NCBI GenBank assembly: GCA_002387605.1
Contig: DGJU01000023.1
Location: 1 to 21,097, forward strand
Direction: 5' to 3'
DNA from: Alphaproteobacteria bacterium UBA4588
Lineage (GTDB): Bacteria > Pseudomonadota > Alphaproteobacteria > Puniceispirillales > Puniceispirillaceae
DNA: 21,097 nucleotides
Positions within the stretch are counted from its first letter, which is position 1, and each line of letters opens with the position of its first letter. This document shows, one piece after another, positions 1 to 7,172 of this stretch. A program made the position numbers and the translations under genes. The notes under the pieces were generated by a model, which was given only the letters and a program-made list of their open reading frames with translations, ran no database searches and had not been told where the DNA came from.

Positions 1-815
1 CCAATAAAGCCAAATTCCTCACCGATCATCGTAAAGACGAAATCAGTTTGTTTTTCAGGCAGGTAATTGAGCTGGCTCTGTGAGCCCATCAGAAACCCTT
101 TCCCAAATAAACCACCCGAGCCAAGAGCAATTTTGGATTGAGCAATCTGATACCCTGCCCCAAGCTGGTCAGCATCCGGGTTAAGAAAGGTCATCACCCG
201 CGCTTTTTGATAATCATAAAGTTGCGACCATAAAACAGGCAGGCTGGCAAGACCGGCAATCACTGCACCGAAAATATAACGCCGCGGAACACCCGCAGCA
301 AAAATTACTGTAAGGCCGCCCGCAAGAAGCATCAAAGATGTGCCAAGGTCAGGCTGAATAAGAACGAGGCCAAACGGCACGCCCACCAGTGCAATGGCAG
401 GGATATAAACAACAAATTCCTGCAATTGTTCGGGCGTCTGCTCGGATAAATATCGTGCCAGAGCCAGAATAACTGCAAGCTTTGCTGGCTCGGACGGCTG
501 AAAATTAAACCCCGCAATGGCAATCCAGCGCGTTGCCCCTGTTCCAAAACCAATTAACTGCAGAATAATCAGGAAACATAGCGCCCCCAATAGGCCTATA
601 TAGGACCATTTGAAAAGCCACCTTGCGGGAAGAAATGTCATCACAGCAATAATCACCGCGCCCATTGCAGCGCGGATAAGATGCTGTTCTGCCCAAGGCG
701 ACCATGACCCTTGTGACGCAGAATAAAGCGCAGAAGACCCAACAAAAACCAGTGCTAATGTGGCAAGCAGAAGCATCCAAGGCAGGCGTAACATAAACCG
801 GAGGACACCTATCAT
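1..815 (-). CDS. rodA: RodA, peptidoglycan glycosyltransferase of the elongasome (3' end outside window)
   Basis: SEDS-family polytopic membrane enzyme that polymerises lipid II into glycan strands in the rod complex, working with the PBP2 transpeptidase encoded just upstream. Only the first 271 residues lie in the window; the frame stays open to base 1. The translation starts MIGVLRFMLRLPW and shows a run of hydrophobic segments, the SEDS signature FNFQPSEPAK (about residues 103-112), IQPDLGTS (153-160), GAGYQIAQSKIALGSGG (219-235), and YLPEKQTDFVF (251-261). By comparison with E. coli RodA, Asp258 in the last motif should be the catalytic acid. The ATG at 815-813 overlaps the PBP2 stop codon in an ATGA arrangement, with AGGA seven bases upstream, so translation of the two is probably coupled. 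The family assignment is very secure; only the C-terminus is unseen. Confidence 0.96.
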   Translation of the reverse strand, partial: MIGVLRFMLRLPWMLLLATLALVFVGSSALYSASQGSWSPWAEQHLIRAAMGAVIIAVMTFLPARWLFKWSYIGLLGALCFLIILQLIGFGTGATRWIAIAGFNFQPSEPAKLAVILALARYLSEQTPEQLQEFVVYIPAIALVGVPFGLVLIQPDLGTSLMLLAGGLTVIFAAGVPRRYIFGAVIAGLASLPVLWSQLYDYQKARVMTFLNPDADQLGAGYQIAQSKIALGSGGLFGKGFLMGSQSQLNYLPEKQTDFVFTMIGEEFGFI

Positions 816-2758
816 GCGACATCCTGCTTTAACACATAGCTCATAATATCCTTAGCAATTGGCGCTGCCATGGACGAACCACTTCCCCCATGTTCAACAA
901 CAACTGAAATAGCATAGCGTGGTGTTTCAAACGGAGCATAGCCAACGAAAAGAGCATGATCCCTCTCCTTCCATGGACGGTCAATATTATCAACGATACC
1001 CTTTTCACGCTGTTCTTTGGAAATACGTTTCACCTGTACCGTGCCTGTTTTACCCGCCATGCCATCACCTTTGATATCATGTCTGCGCGCTGTCCCGCGT
1101 GACCCGCTAGTGACAGCCCGCATCCCCTTTTGTAAGACACGAATAATTGCAGGACTTATTTCAAGCGGTGCAAATTCAACCGGTTTGTCATCGGACTGAA
1201 GCCGCGGTGTTACGGCATATTTTCCATTAGCAATACGCGCTGTCATAACAGCTAGTTGCAATGGTGTTGTCAGAACAAATCCCTGACCAATGCCTGCAAT
1301 AACCGTCTCACCCGGCGTCCAAACAGCACCTCTACTGTCCAATTTCCAGCTACGTTTGGGAATGATACCTTGTTTTTCTCCGGGAAGGTCAATGCCTGTT
1401 ACATCCCCCAGACCCAGCCGGAGAGCCATATTATGAATACGGTCAATACCGGTCTTAAGCGCAATCTGATAAAAATAGACATCACAGGACTGCTCTAATG
1501 CCTGCACAACATCAATTGTGCCATGTCCACGTTTGTTCCAGCAATGGAATGTCGTGTCACCGAAATCAAACCCTCCGGTACATTCATAGCGTGTTTTCGT
1601 CGAAATCACGCCCGCTTCTAAAGCAGCAGCAACAACAACCATTTTAAAGGTTGAACCCGGCGCATAGAGACCAGATATCACCCTATTCAGTAGCGGTGTT
1701 CGTGGATGCTCATTCAACCGTTTCCAGTCACGAACACTCAACGGATTGGAGAAAAGATTTGGATCAAACCCCGGGTTTGACACCATGACGCGCACATCGC
1801 CATTATTTACATCCATTACAACAATTGCACCTGATTCTGGAGGAACAAGACGACCATTACCATCCTTTAGTACAAGATTATCACCTGTTGAAACATGAGC
1901 GCGTAATTCATCATTCTGCATTAACGCAGCCTGAACTGAGTTATGCTCAAGAGGCATGGTCTCAGAAATTCCGCGCCGAAGCCGTTCAGCTGCAAAAAAC
2001 TGTGCCCCGACATCAACCGACAATGTCACATCATTGCCAGCTTGTTCCTGCTTATCTCTTAATACTCTTACCGGTTTACCGCGTGCATTAACCTCAACCC
2101 GTTCAACTCCGGATAAGCCGCGTAAATTTGTTTCCAACATCCTCTCAATCCCTGTTCGTCCGATACGCGAACTAGGCAGAAAACGTAATTCTGAATTGTT
2201 TTCGACATCACGTTCATTGGCAGGTGATACATAGCCCGTCAGATGGGATGTAAGCCAGCCTTGGGGATAAATCCGTCTGAATGATTTCTGAAAAGAAACA
2301 CCTTCAAGAACCGGAGACAGGATGGCAAGCCGGGCAAGCTCTCTTTGCGACAAATTAGACCTTATCGTAACTTCAAGAAAATCTGGCTGACGCGAAATCG
2401 TTTTTTTCGCTCTTTTAATATCGATTGGCCTAAGCGGCACAATCTGGCCAATATGAGTTAATAATTGGTCTAAATCATCAACCCGAGACGGCACCACCAG
2501 AAGCTCGAATATCTCAGAATTTCCCGCAAGCAACCGGCCTTGCGCGTCAAACAGCCTGCCACGCGGTGCCTGCACTAGACGCTGGTCAAACTGGTTTCTA
2601 TCGGAAAGTCGTTTATAGGAGGCATTCTGCGAAATCTGCAAATCATAGAGCCGGGCGACCAGAACACCGCCAAGCAGAGCCTGCCCGAGCCCAAGCATGA
2701 GCGCCCGGCGGGACATAATGCCTGATAATTCTTTTTGTTCTTTACGTTTTTTTTTCAT
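812..2758 (-). CDS. mrdA: Penicillin-binding protein 2 (elongation-specific D,D-transpeptidase)
   Basis: Class B PBP that cross-links peptidoglycan during side-wall growth; partner of RodA and of the MreBCD scaffold. It has 648 residues. A Lys/Arg-rich cytoplasmic N-terminus precedes one membrane anchor (about 19-37). The dimerisation domain contains APRGRLFD (64-71) and RIGRTGIER (198-206). The transpeptidase domain carries all three active-site motifs: SxxK at Ser369-Lys372 (APGSTFK), SxD at 424-426 (SCD, where SxN is usual), and KTG at 570-572. FDPNLF (331-336) is also typical. An extra segment of roughly 45 residues (about 264-307) separates the dimerisation and transpeptidase domains; see findings. 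AGGA lies about nine bases before the ATG, which is followed by nine A (codons AAA AAA AAA). The gene begins 11 bases after the mreD stop and overlaps the rodA start. Confidence 0.97.
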   Translation of the reverse strand: MKKKRKEQKELSGIMSRRALMLGLGQALLGGVLVARLYDLQISQNASYKRLSDRNQFDQRLVQAPRGRLFDAQGRLLAGNSEIFELLVVPSRVDDLDQLLTHIGQIVPLRPIDIKRAKKTISRQPDFLEVTIRSNLSQRELARLAILSPVLEGVSFQKSFRRIYPQGWLTSHLTGYVSPANERDVENNSELRFLPSSRIGRTGIERMLETNLRGLSGVERVEVNARGKPVRVLRDKQEQAGNDVTLSVDVGAQFFAAERLRRGISETMPLEHNSVQAALMQNDELRAHVSTGDNLVLKDGNGRLVPPESGAIVVMDVNNGDVRVMVSNPGFDPNLFSNPLSVRDWKRLNEHPRTPLLNRVISGLYAPGSTFKMVVVAAALEAGVISTKTRYECTGGFDFGDTTFHCWNKRGHGTIDVVQALEQSCDVYFYQIALKTGIDRIHNMALRLGLGDVTGIDLPGEKQGIIPKRSWKLDSRGAVWTPGETVIAGIGQGFVLTTPLQLAVMTARIANGKYAVTPRLQSDDKPVEFAPLEISPAIIRVLQKGMRAVTSGSRGTARRHDIKGDGMAGKTGTVQVKRISKEQREKGIVDNIDRPWKERDHALFVGYAPFETPRYAISVVVEHGGSGSSMAAPIAKDIMSYVLKQDVA

Positions 2759-2769
2759 CGCTCGTCTTC

Positions 2770-3312
2770 CTACCGCTGAAAACCAAACAAGCGTTGAGCA
2801 GAGTTACTGACCGAAACGAGCACCACATATACAACAGGAAATAGCAGAATTGTCATCCCTGTCTGATTGGCAATAGCCGCTAAATCAGGAACATTAAAAA
2901 AGAACCCAAGATACACAACCAAGCGGAAGGCAGACACAAGCAGGCACATCGTTGAGAAACTGGCCCAGACTTCTAAAAAATCAGAATGCGTCAACTGCTG
3001 CGAACGTGATGTCGTGATAACAGCGATAAGAAGCATAGCGGTTGTTTTCACACCTAATGGGTCAGAACAGACGATTTCTGAGAGGATACCCATCAGAAAA
3101 ACAGCCATAAGGGGCAGCATTGCAGGATTTATCATCCGCAGATAGAATATAAAGGAAAGGCTGATAAGCGGAACAGATGTATAAAAGACAGCCCATTGCG
3201 AAAGGGATGCTTCAAAAAGAACCAGCAACATACCGGCAACGCAAATCAAAAACTGAAACGGCAGAGGGGACTGCAGGTCAGCAGGTCTTTCTAACGGGCC
3301 CTTGCTCATCAT
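2770..3312 (-). CDS. mreD: MreD, rod shape-determining membrane protein
   Basis: Small integral membrane protein that links MreC and PBP2/RodA in the elongasome. The 180-residue product is almost wholly hydrophobic, with about five membrane segments (for example FQFLICVAGMLLVLFEASL near 19-37 and ILLFPVVYVVLVSV near 154-168). Sequence conservation in this family is low, so the name rests on length, topology and above all position between mreC and mrdA. Its ATG overlaps the mreC TGA as ATGA, with AAGGA about nine bases upstream. A second ATG follows at once, so the exact first residue may be off by one. Confidence 0.9.
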   Translation of the reverse strand: MMSKGPLERPADLQSPLPFQFLICVAGMLLVLFEASLSQWAVFYTSVPLISLSFIFYLRMINPAMLPLMAVFLMGILSEIVCSDPLGVKTTAMLLIAVITTSRSQQLTHSDFLEVWASFSTMCLLVSAFRLVVYLGFFFNVPDLAAIANQTGMTILLFPVVYVVLVSVSNSAQRLFGFQR

Positions 3313-4232
3313 TTCAGGACATCCTTTGAGCTGAACCCTTTCAGGACCCTGCCATCATTTATTTCTGGCAATGGCGTAAAAAATTTATCGAATGCTGTTA
3401 CTGACGGTGCTTCCTGCCCCTCAGGGCGCACTAGAATTGAAACAAATGAGACAGACCGTAAATCAACCACGGGTTCCAAGAAAAATTGCCGCCCGTTGCG
3501 GCGCACAACCCGGCCAACGGGTAGGCCTGCGGGTAGAATTTCGCCATGTCCTGACGTCAGAGCCAATTCATTTTCTTTTGGTTCTGCTTCCAGAGGCAGG
3601 AAGCTAAGCTCAAGCTGCCCCCTATTCTGCCCAATCGCAAGACCGGGCCAGCTTGAGGAGCTGAGGAGAACAGGAATACGCGAATTAACATCGCTAATCA
3701 GAAGAACCCATGATTCATTTTTGCCCGCATCAATAATATACCCAACAAGCCCATCAGCAGTTACGACAGGGTCACCGACTTGAACGAGTTTGTTCGGGCC
3801 ATGCAAAACAAGCATAGCATGCGAAAAACTACTTCCCGGCGCGGTAATAGAACGTGCCGTGACAGCTTCTCTATCGGGCGGAATAACAGCACCAAGAACA
3901 GAGCGAAGCTGGCGGTTTTCACTTTCAAGAATTTCTGCCCGGCGCTGCCACCTCTGAAGCCGACTATTTTCAGCTCTCAGCCTGATAGCTTCTTCCCGCA
4001 AGGAGGCAACAGTGCGCACACCTTCAAACATGGTTTCGATGGCGCGGACAGGTGTTGAGATAACATCATAAAGAGGTGCAACCACACCCGACAGGCCTGA
4101 TTGAGCTGAACGCATGGCAAAAACATCTATCTTGGCAATAAAAATAAGAATGAAGCCAGACAGGATAATAAGCACCTGAGAGATGTTTTTTGACTGACCT
4201 TTGCGCGTCGATAAGGCTCGCCCACCTTTCAT
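3309..4232 (-). CDS. mreC: MreC, rod shape-determining periplasmic scaffold
   Basis: Bitopic inner-membrane protein whose periplasmic domain binds and activates PBP2. It has 307 residues. A basic cytoplasmic N-terminus is followed by one membrane helix (about 18-37), then a heptad-rich coiled coil (about 67-114, including REEAIRLRAENSRLQRW) and a two-lobed beta domain that contains VVTADGLVGYIIDAG, typical of MreC. The C-terminus is a short polar tail. GGAG lies about nine bases before the ATG, inside the 3' end of mreB, and the start follows the mreB stop after only three bases. This indicates a polycistronic mRNA with mreB. Confidence 0.96.
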   Translation of the reverse strand: MKGGRALSTRKGQSKNISQVLIILSGFILIFIAKIDVFAMRSAQSGLSGVVAPLYDVISTPVRAIETMFEGVRTVASLREEAIRLRAENSRLQRWQRRAEILESENRQLRSVLGAVIPPDREAVTARSITAPGSSFSHAMLVLHGPNKLVQVGDPVVTADGLVGYIIDAGKNESWVLLISDVNSRIPVLLSSSSWPGLAIGQNRGQLELSFLPLEAEPKENELALTSGHGEILPAGLPVGRVVRRNGRQFFLEPVVDLRSVSFVSILVRPEGQEAPSVTAFDKFFTPLPEINDGRVLKGFSSKDVLK

Positions 4233-4235
4233 TTA

Positions 4236-5291
4236 TTATGCTCCGATAAGAACGTGACGCAGCGTCTTCAGCTCTTCAAGGCAACGTCCTGTGCCCATTA
4301 CCACACAGAAGAGTGGGTCTTCGGCAATTGAAATTGGCAACCCTGTTGCTTCGCGCAAGACAGCATCCATTTCACGCAACATCGCACCGCCACCTGTTAG
4401 AACAATACCTTTTTCAACAATATCAGCTGCTAATTCTGGCGGCGCCTGTTCCAGCGCCATTTTAACACCTTCGACAATTTGTTTCAGAGGGTCGGAAATA
4501 GCATCTGCAACCTGCGCTTCAGAAATAGAAATTTCCTTTGGCACACCATTGACGAGATCACGTCCCCGCACTTCGATTTTAACACCTGTCGACTTTTCAG
4601 GACGGCGCGCAATACCAATTGTTTTTTTAATCCGCTCAGCTGTTGCTTCACCAATAAGCAGATTATGAGTGCGACGCATATAGCCAATAATCGCATCATC
4701 AATTTTATCGCCGCCTACCCGCACAGAATGGGCAAAAACAATATTACCCAAGGAGAGAATAGCAACTTCAGTTGTACCGCCGCCAATATCAACGACCATA
4801 GAACCTGATGCCTCAGTCACCGGCAGGTCAGCACCAATTGCCGCTGCCATAGGCTCTTCAATAAGGAAAACCCGGCGCGCACCGGCAGCCTCAGCTGATT
4901 CCTGAATCGCACGACGCTCCACCGCCGTTGAACCAGACGGCACACAGATGATCATCTGTGGGCTGGCCAGAGAAAACCGGCCATTCACTTTACGGATAAA
5001 ATGCTTAATCATTTCTTCGGCAACTTCAAAATCAGCGATAACACCATCTGCCATCGGCCGGATAGCTTGAATATTTCCAGGTGTCTTTCCGAGCATGACC
5101 TTGGCTTCTTCACCAACAGCAAGAACTTCTGTTTTCCCGCGCACTTGGGCCATGGCTACAACAGAAGGTTCATTCAGAACAATGCCGCGTCCTTTGACAT
5201 AAACCAACGTGTTGGCAGTCCCTAAATCGATACCGATATCAGCAGACATAAAGCCAAAAATTGAACCGAACATAGAGCGCTTCCACTTCAT
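4236..5291 (-). CDS. mreB: MreB, actin-like rod shape-determining ATPase
   Basis: Membrane-bound actin homologue that forms short filaments directing side-wall synthesis. The 351 residues show the actin-fold nucleotide motifs in order: phosphate-1 DLGTAN (22-27), phosphate-2 DIGGGT (168-173) and the adenosine motif GGGAML (300-305), plus NEPSVVA and IEEPMAAAIGADLP. Length matches the family. The start used gives MKWKRSMFGSIFG; an internal ATG at 5273 (MFGSIFG) would match the usual alphaproteobacterial N-terminus, and neither has a clearly better ribosome site. It is the first gene of the five-gene leftward operon, about 50 bases beyond the ilvC terminator. Confidence 0.97.
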   Translation of the reverse strand: MKWKRSMFGSIFGFMSADIGIDLGTANTLVYVKGRGIVLNEPSVVAMAQVRGKTEVLAVGEEAKVMLGKTPGNIQAIRPMADGVIADFEVAEEMIKHFIRKVNGRFSLASPQMIICVPSGSTAVERRAIQESAEAAGARRVFLIEEPMAAAIGADLPVTEASGSMVVDIGGGTTEVAILSLGNIVFAHSVRVGGDKIDDAIIGYMRRTHNLLIGEATAERIKKTIGIARRPEKSTGVKIEVRGRDLVNGVPKEISISEAQVADAISDPLKQIVEGVKMALEQAPPELAADIVEKGIVLTGGGAMLREMDAVLREATGLPISIAEDPLFCVVMGTGRCLEELKTLRHVLIGA

Positions 5292-5329
5292 AAAAATATC
5301 TCGACAAGATTATCAGTAGATTTGCACGA

Positions 5330-5338
5330 ATTATGCCA
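5330..5338 (-). promoter_or_regulatory. Candidate extended -10 for the mre operon
   Basis: On the minus strand the 55 bases between the ilvC terminator and mreB contain TGGCATAAT, an extended -10-like element. The matching -35 position falls in the terminator hairpin and is not recognisable. Position fits an mreB promoter, but this is a weak call. Confidence 0.25.
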
Positions 5339-5339
5339 T

Positions 5340-5375
5340 AAAGTAAAGAAGGGCCTGCTAAACACAGGCCCTTCT
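5340..5375 (-). terminator. Intrinsic terminator after ilvC
   Basis: A perfect 11-bp inverted repeat, AGAAGGGCCTG / CAGGCCCTTCT, with a 7-base loop (arms 5347-5357 and 5365-5375). On the minus strand it is followed by the T-rich TTTACTTTA. It starts about 30 bases after the ilvC stop and insulates the ilv genes from mreB. Confidence 0.85.
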
Positions 5376-5405
5376 GAGAGGATTAAAGATAAGACAGAAA
5401 ACAGA

Positions 5406-6425
5406 CTAGTTTTTATCTTTATCAACCAAGCGATTTGCACCAATCCATGGCATCATGCCGCGTAGCTCTTCACCAACCTTTTCGATTGGGTGAGCTGCAT
5501 TACGACGGCGTGTTGCCTTGAAGTTTGCCTGACGAACCTTATTTTCGAGCATCCAGTCACGGGTAAAGCGACCAGACTGGATATCTTCGAGAACGCGCTT
5601 CATTTCTGCCTTTGTCTCGTCAGTAATGATCCGCGGTCCTGTAACATACTCGCCATACTCTGCTGTATTTGAGATAGAGTAGTTCATATTTGCAATGCCG
5701 CCTTCATAGATAAGGTCAACAATCAGCTTCACTTCATGCAAACATTCGAAATAAGCCATTTCTGGTGCATAGCCAGCTTCGGTAAGTGTTTCATAGCCAG
5801 CTTTAATAAGCTCAACGATACCACCACACAACACAGCCTGCTCACCAAACAAGTCAGTTTCGCATTCTTCTTGGAAGGTTGTTTCGATAACACCTGAACG
5901 GCCACCGCCAACAGCACTTGCATAAGATAAGCCAATATCATGGGCGTTGCCTGATGCGTCCTGATCAACTGCGAGCAGACATGGCACACCGCCGCCCTTC
6001 AGATATTCGCCGCGCACTGTATGGCCAGGGCCTTTTGGTGCAATCATCATAACGTCAATATCGCCACGTGGTTCAATCAGGTTGAAATGAACGTTTAGGC
6101 CATGCGCAAATGCAATAGCAGCGCCGGGACGGATATTTGTTGCGATTTCGTCAGCATAAATATCTGCCTGCAACTCATCAGGTGTCAACATCATGATAAC
6201 ATCGCCATATGCTGATGCTTCAGCAACATTCATGACTGTGAACCCAGCTGCAGCTGCTTTGGCACGTGATGTTGAATCTTCACGTAAAGCAACAATCACA
6301 TCCGGCACACCGCTATCTTTCAGGTTTGCTGCATGAGCATGTCCCTGTGAGCCATAGCCTACAATGACAACTTTTTTCGATTTAATCAGCCCAACATCAG
6401 CATCCTGATCATAATAAACGCGCAT
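5406..6425 (-). CDS. ilvC: Ketol-acid reductoisomerase (class I)
   Basis: Cytosolic Mg- and NADPH-dependent enzyme that converts acetolactate or acetohydroxybutyrate to the dihydroxy acids, the second common step of Val/Leu/Ile synthesis. The 339 residues match the short class I form. The N-terminal Rossmann domain has VGYGSQGHAHAANL (22-35). His108 sits in IAFAHGLNVHF, and PKGPGHTVR (130-138) follows. The knotted C-terminal domain carries the metal and catalytic residues Asp191, Glu195, Glu227, Glu231 and Ser252 (ETDLFGEQ, ECLHE, SISNTAE). A strong AAGGAG site (6434-6439) sits eight bases before the ATG. It lies 183 bases downstream of ilvN, a wider gap than inside the other operons here, so it may have its own promoter or be separately controlled. 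Confidence 0.98.
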   Translation of the reverse strand: MRVYYDQDADVGLIKSKKVVIVGYGSQGHAHAANLKDSGVPDVIVALREDSTSRAKAAAAGFTVMNVAEASAYGDVIMMLTPDELQADIYADEIATNIRPGAAIAFAHGLNVHFNLIEPRGDIDVMMIAPKGPGHTVRGEYLKGGGVPCLLAVDQDASGNAHDIGLSYASAVGGGRSGVIETTFQEECETDLFGEQAVLCGGIVELIKAGYETLTEAGYAPEMAYFECLHEVKLIVDLIYEGGIANMNYSISNTAEYGEYVTGPRIITDETKAEMKRVLEDIQSGRFTRDWMLENKVRQANFKATRRRNAAHPIEKVGEELRGMMPWIGANRLVDKDKN

Positions 6426-6570
6426 TATTTACTCTCCTTCAGATTCACGCCCCTATCTCGGAGGCATTTCAAGGGCCGCCATCATCACGCCAAAAGGTGC
6501 GGGAGATAGCGTTAATCCCAGTTAAAATTCACTGCATTCGGTAATAGCCAATGACGCTCGGAAGGGGAAG

Positions 6571-6597
6571 AAAAAAATCCAACCAACGCCACCAACC
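6571..6597 (-). other. G-rich, T-tailed element between ilvN and ilvC
   Basis: The mRNA-sense (minus) strand reads GGTTGGTGGCGTTGGTTGG at 6597-6579, then A and seven T (6577-6571). Five GG pairs with short loops make this a candidate two-tetrad G-quadruplex. It begins 12 bases after the ilvN stop codon. I see no ordinary hairpin here, so if it acts as a terminator or attenuator it is not a standard one. Confidence 0.35.
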
Positions 6598-6608
6598 TGA
6601 AAAAACTT

Positions 6609-7130
6609 TTAGCCTACAAGGTCAATATTATTGCCGCGTGTCATCCCGCACACACCTGTGCGTGCAACCTCCGTGTCACCAAGTGAGTTCATCAACTCGA
6701 TAAAAGCAGTAACTTTAGATGAATTGCCCGTTACCTCAAACACAAAGCTATTCAGACTACTATCAAGGGTGCGGGCACGAAAACTATCTGCAACACGAAG
6801 CGATTCAACCCGCTTATCGCCAACGCAGACAATTTTAACCAACGCTAATTCGCGCTCTACATGCGCAGGTCCCACAGTCAGGTCCTGAACAGAATGGGTG
6901 GGCACAAGCTTATCGAGCAATTGCTTTATCTGCTCTATCACCATTGGGGTTCCGCTGGTCACCACCGAAATCCGTGATAGCTGACGGGCTGTATCAACTT
7001 CCGACACTGTCAGGCTTTCAATATTATAACCACGCCCCGAAAATAGCCCTACGACGCGCGCCAAAACGCCCGGTTCATTATCAACAAGCACCGATAACGT
7101 ATGGCGTTCTGTCTGGGTAGTATCAAGCAT
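6609..7130 (-). CDS. ilvN: Acetolactate synthase, regulatory (small) subunit
   Basis: Regulatory subunit of AHAS, which binds the large subunit and confers feedback inhibition by branched-chain amino acids. It has 173 residues, near the usual length of the long form (IlvH/IlvN type). An N-terminal ACT domain reads LSVLVDNEPGVLARVVGLFSGRGYNIESLTV (about 12-42), and a second ACT-like C-terminal domain includes RELALVKI. GAGGAG precedes the ATG by about eight bases. It follows the large-subunit gene after 42 bases on the same strand, so the two subunits should be co-expressed. Whether the symbol should be ilvN or ilvH is a naming matter. Confidence 0.96.
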   Translation of the reverse strand: MLDTTQTERHTLSVLVDNEPGVLARVVGLFSGRGYNIESLTVSEVDTARQLSRISVVTSGTPMVIEQIKQLLDKLVPTHSVQDLTVGPAHVERELALVKIVCVGDKRVESLRVADSFRARTLDSSLNSFVFEVTGNSSKVTAFIELMNSLGDTEVARTGVCGMTRGNNIDLVG

Positions 7131-7172
7131 TGCCGTCTCCTCACATCCAAAGGACGATTAAATAACCAGTTC

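Noticed and set aside
2695..2720. Twin-arginine-like SRRALML near the PBP2 N-terminus, possible Tat signal
   Set aside because: The following segment is a retained membrane anchor, and RR before the anchor is common in alphaproteobacterial PBP2; Sec-type insertion is more likely.
4291..4668. Open frame of 125 codons opposite mreB
   Set aside because: Antisense shadow of a highly conserved gene with no independent evidence.
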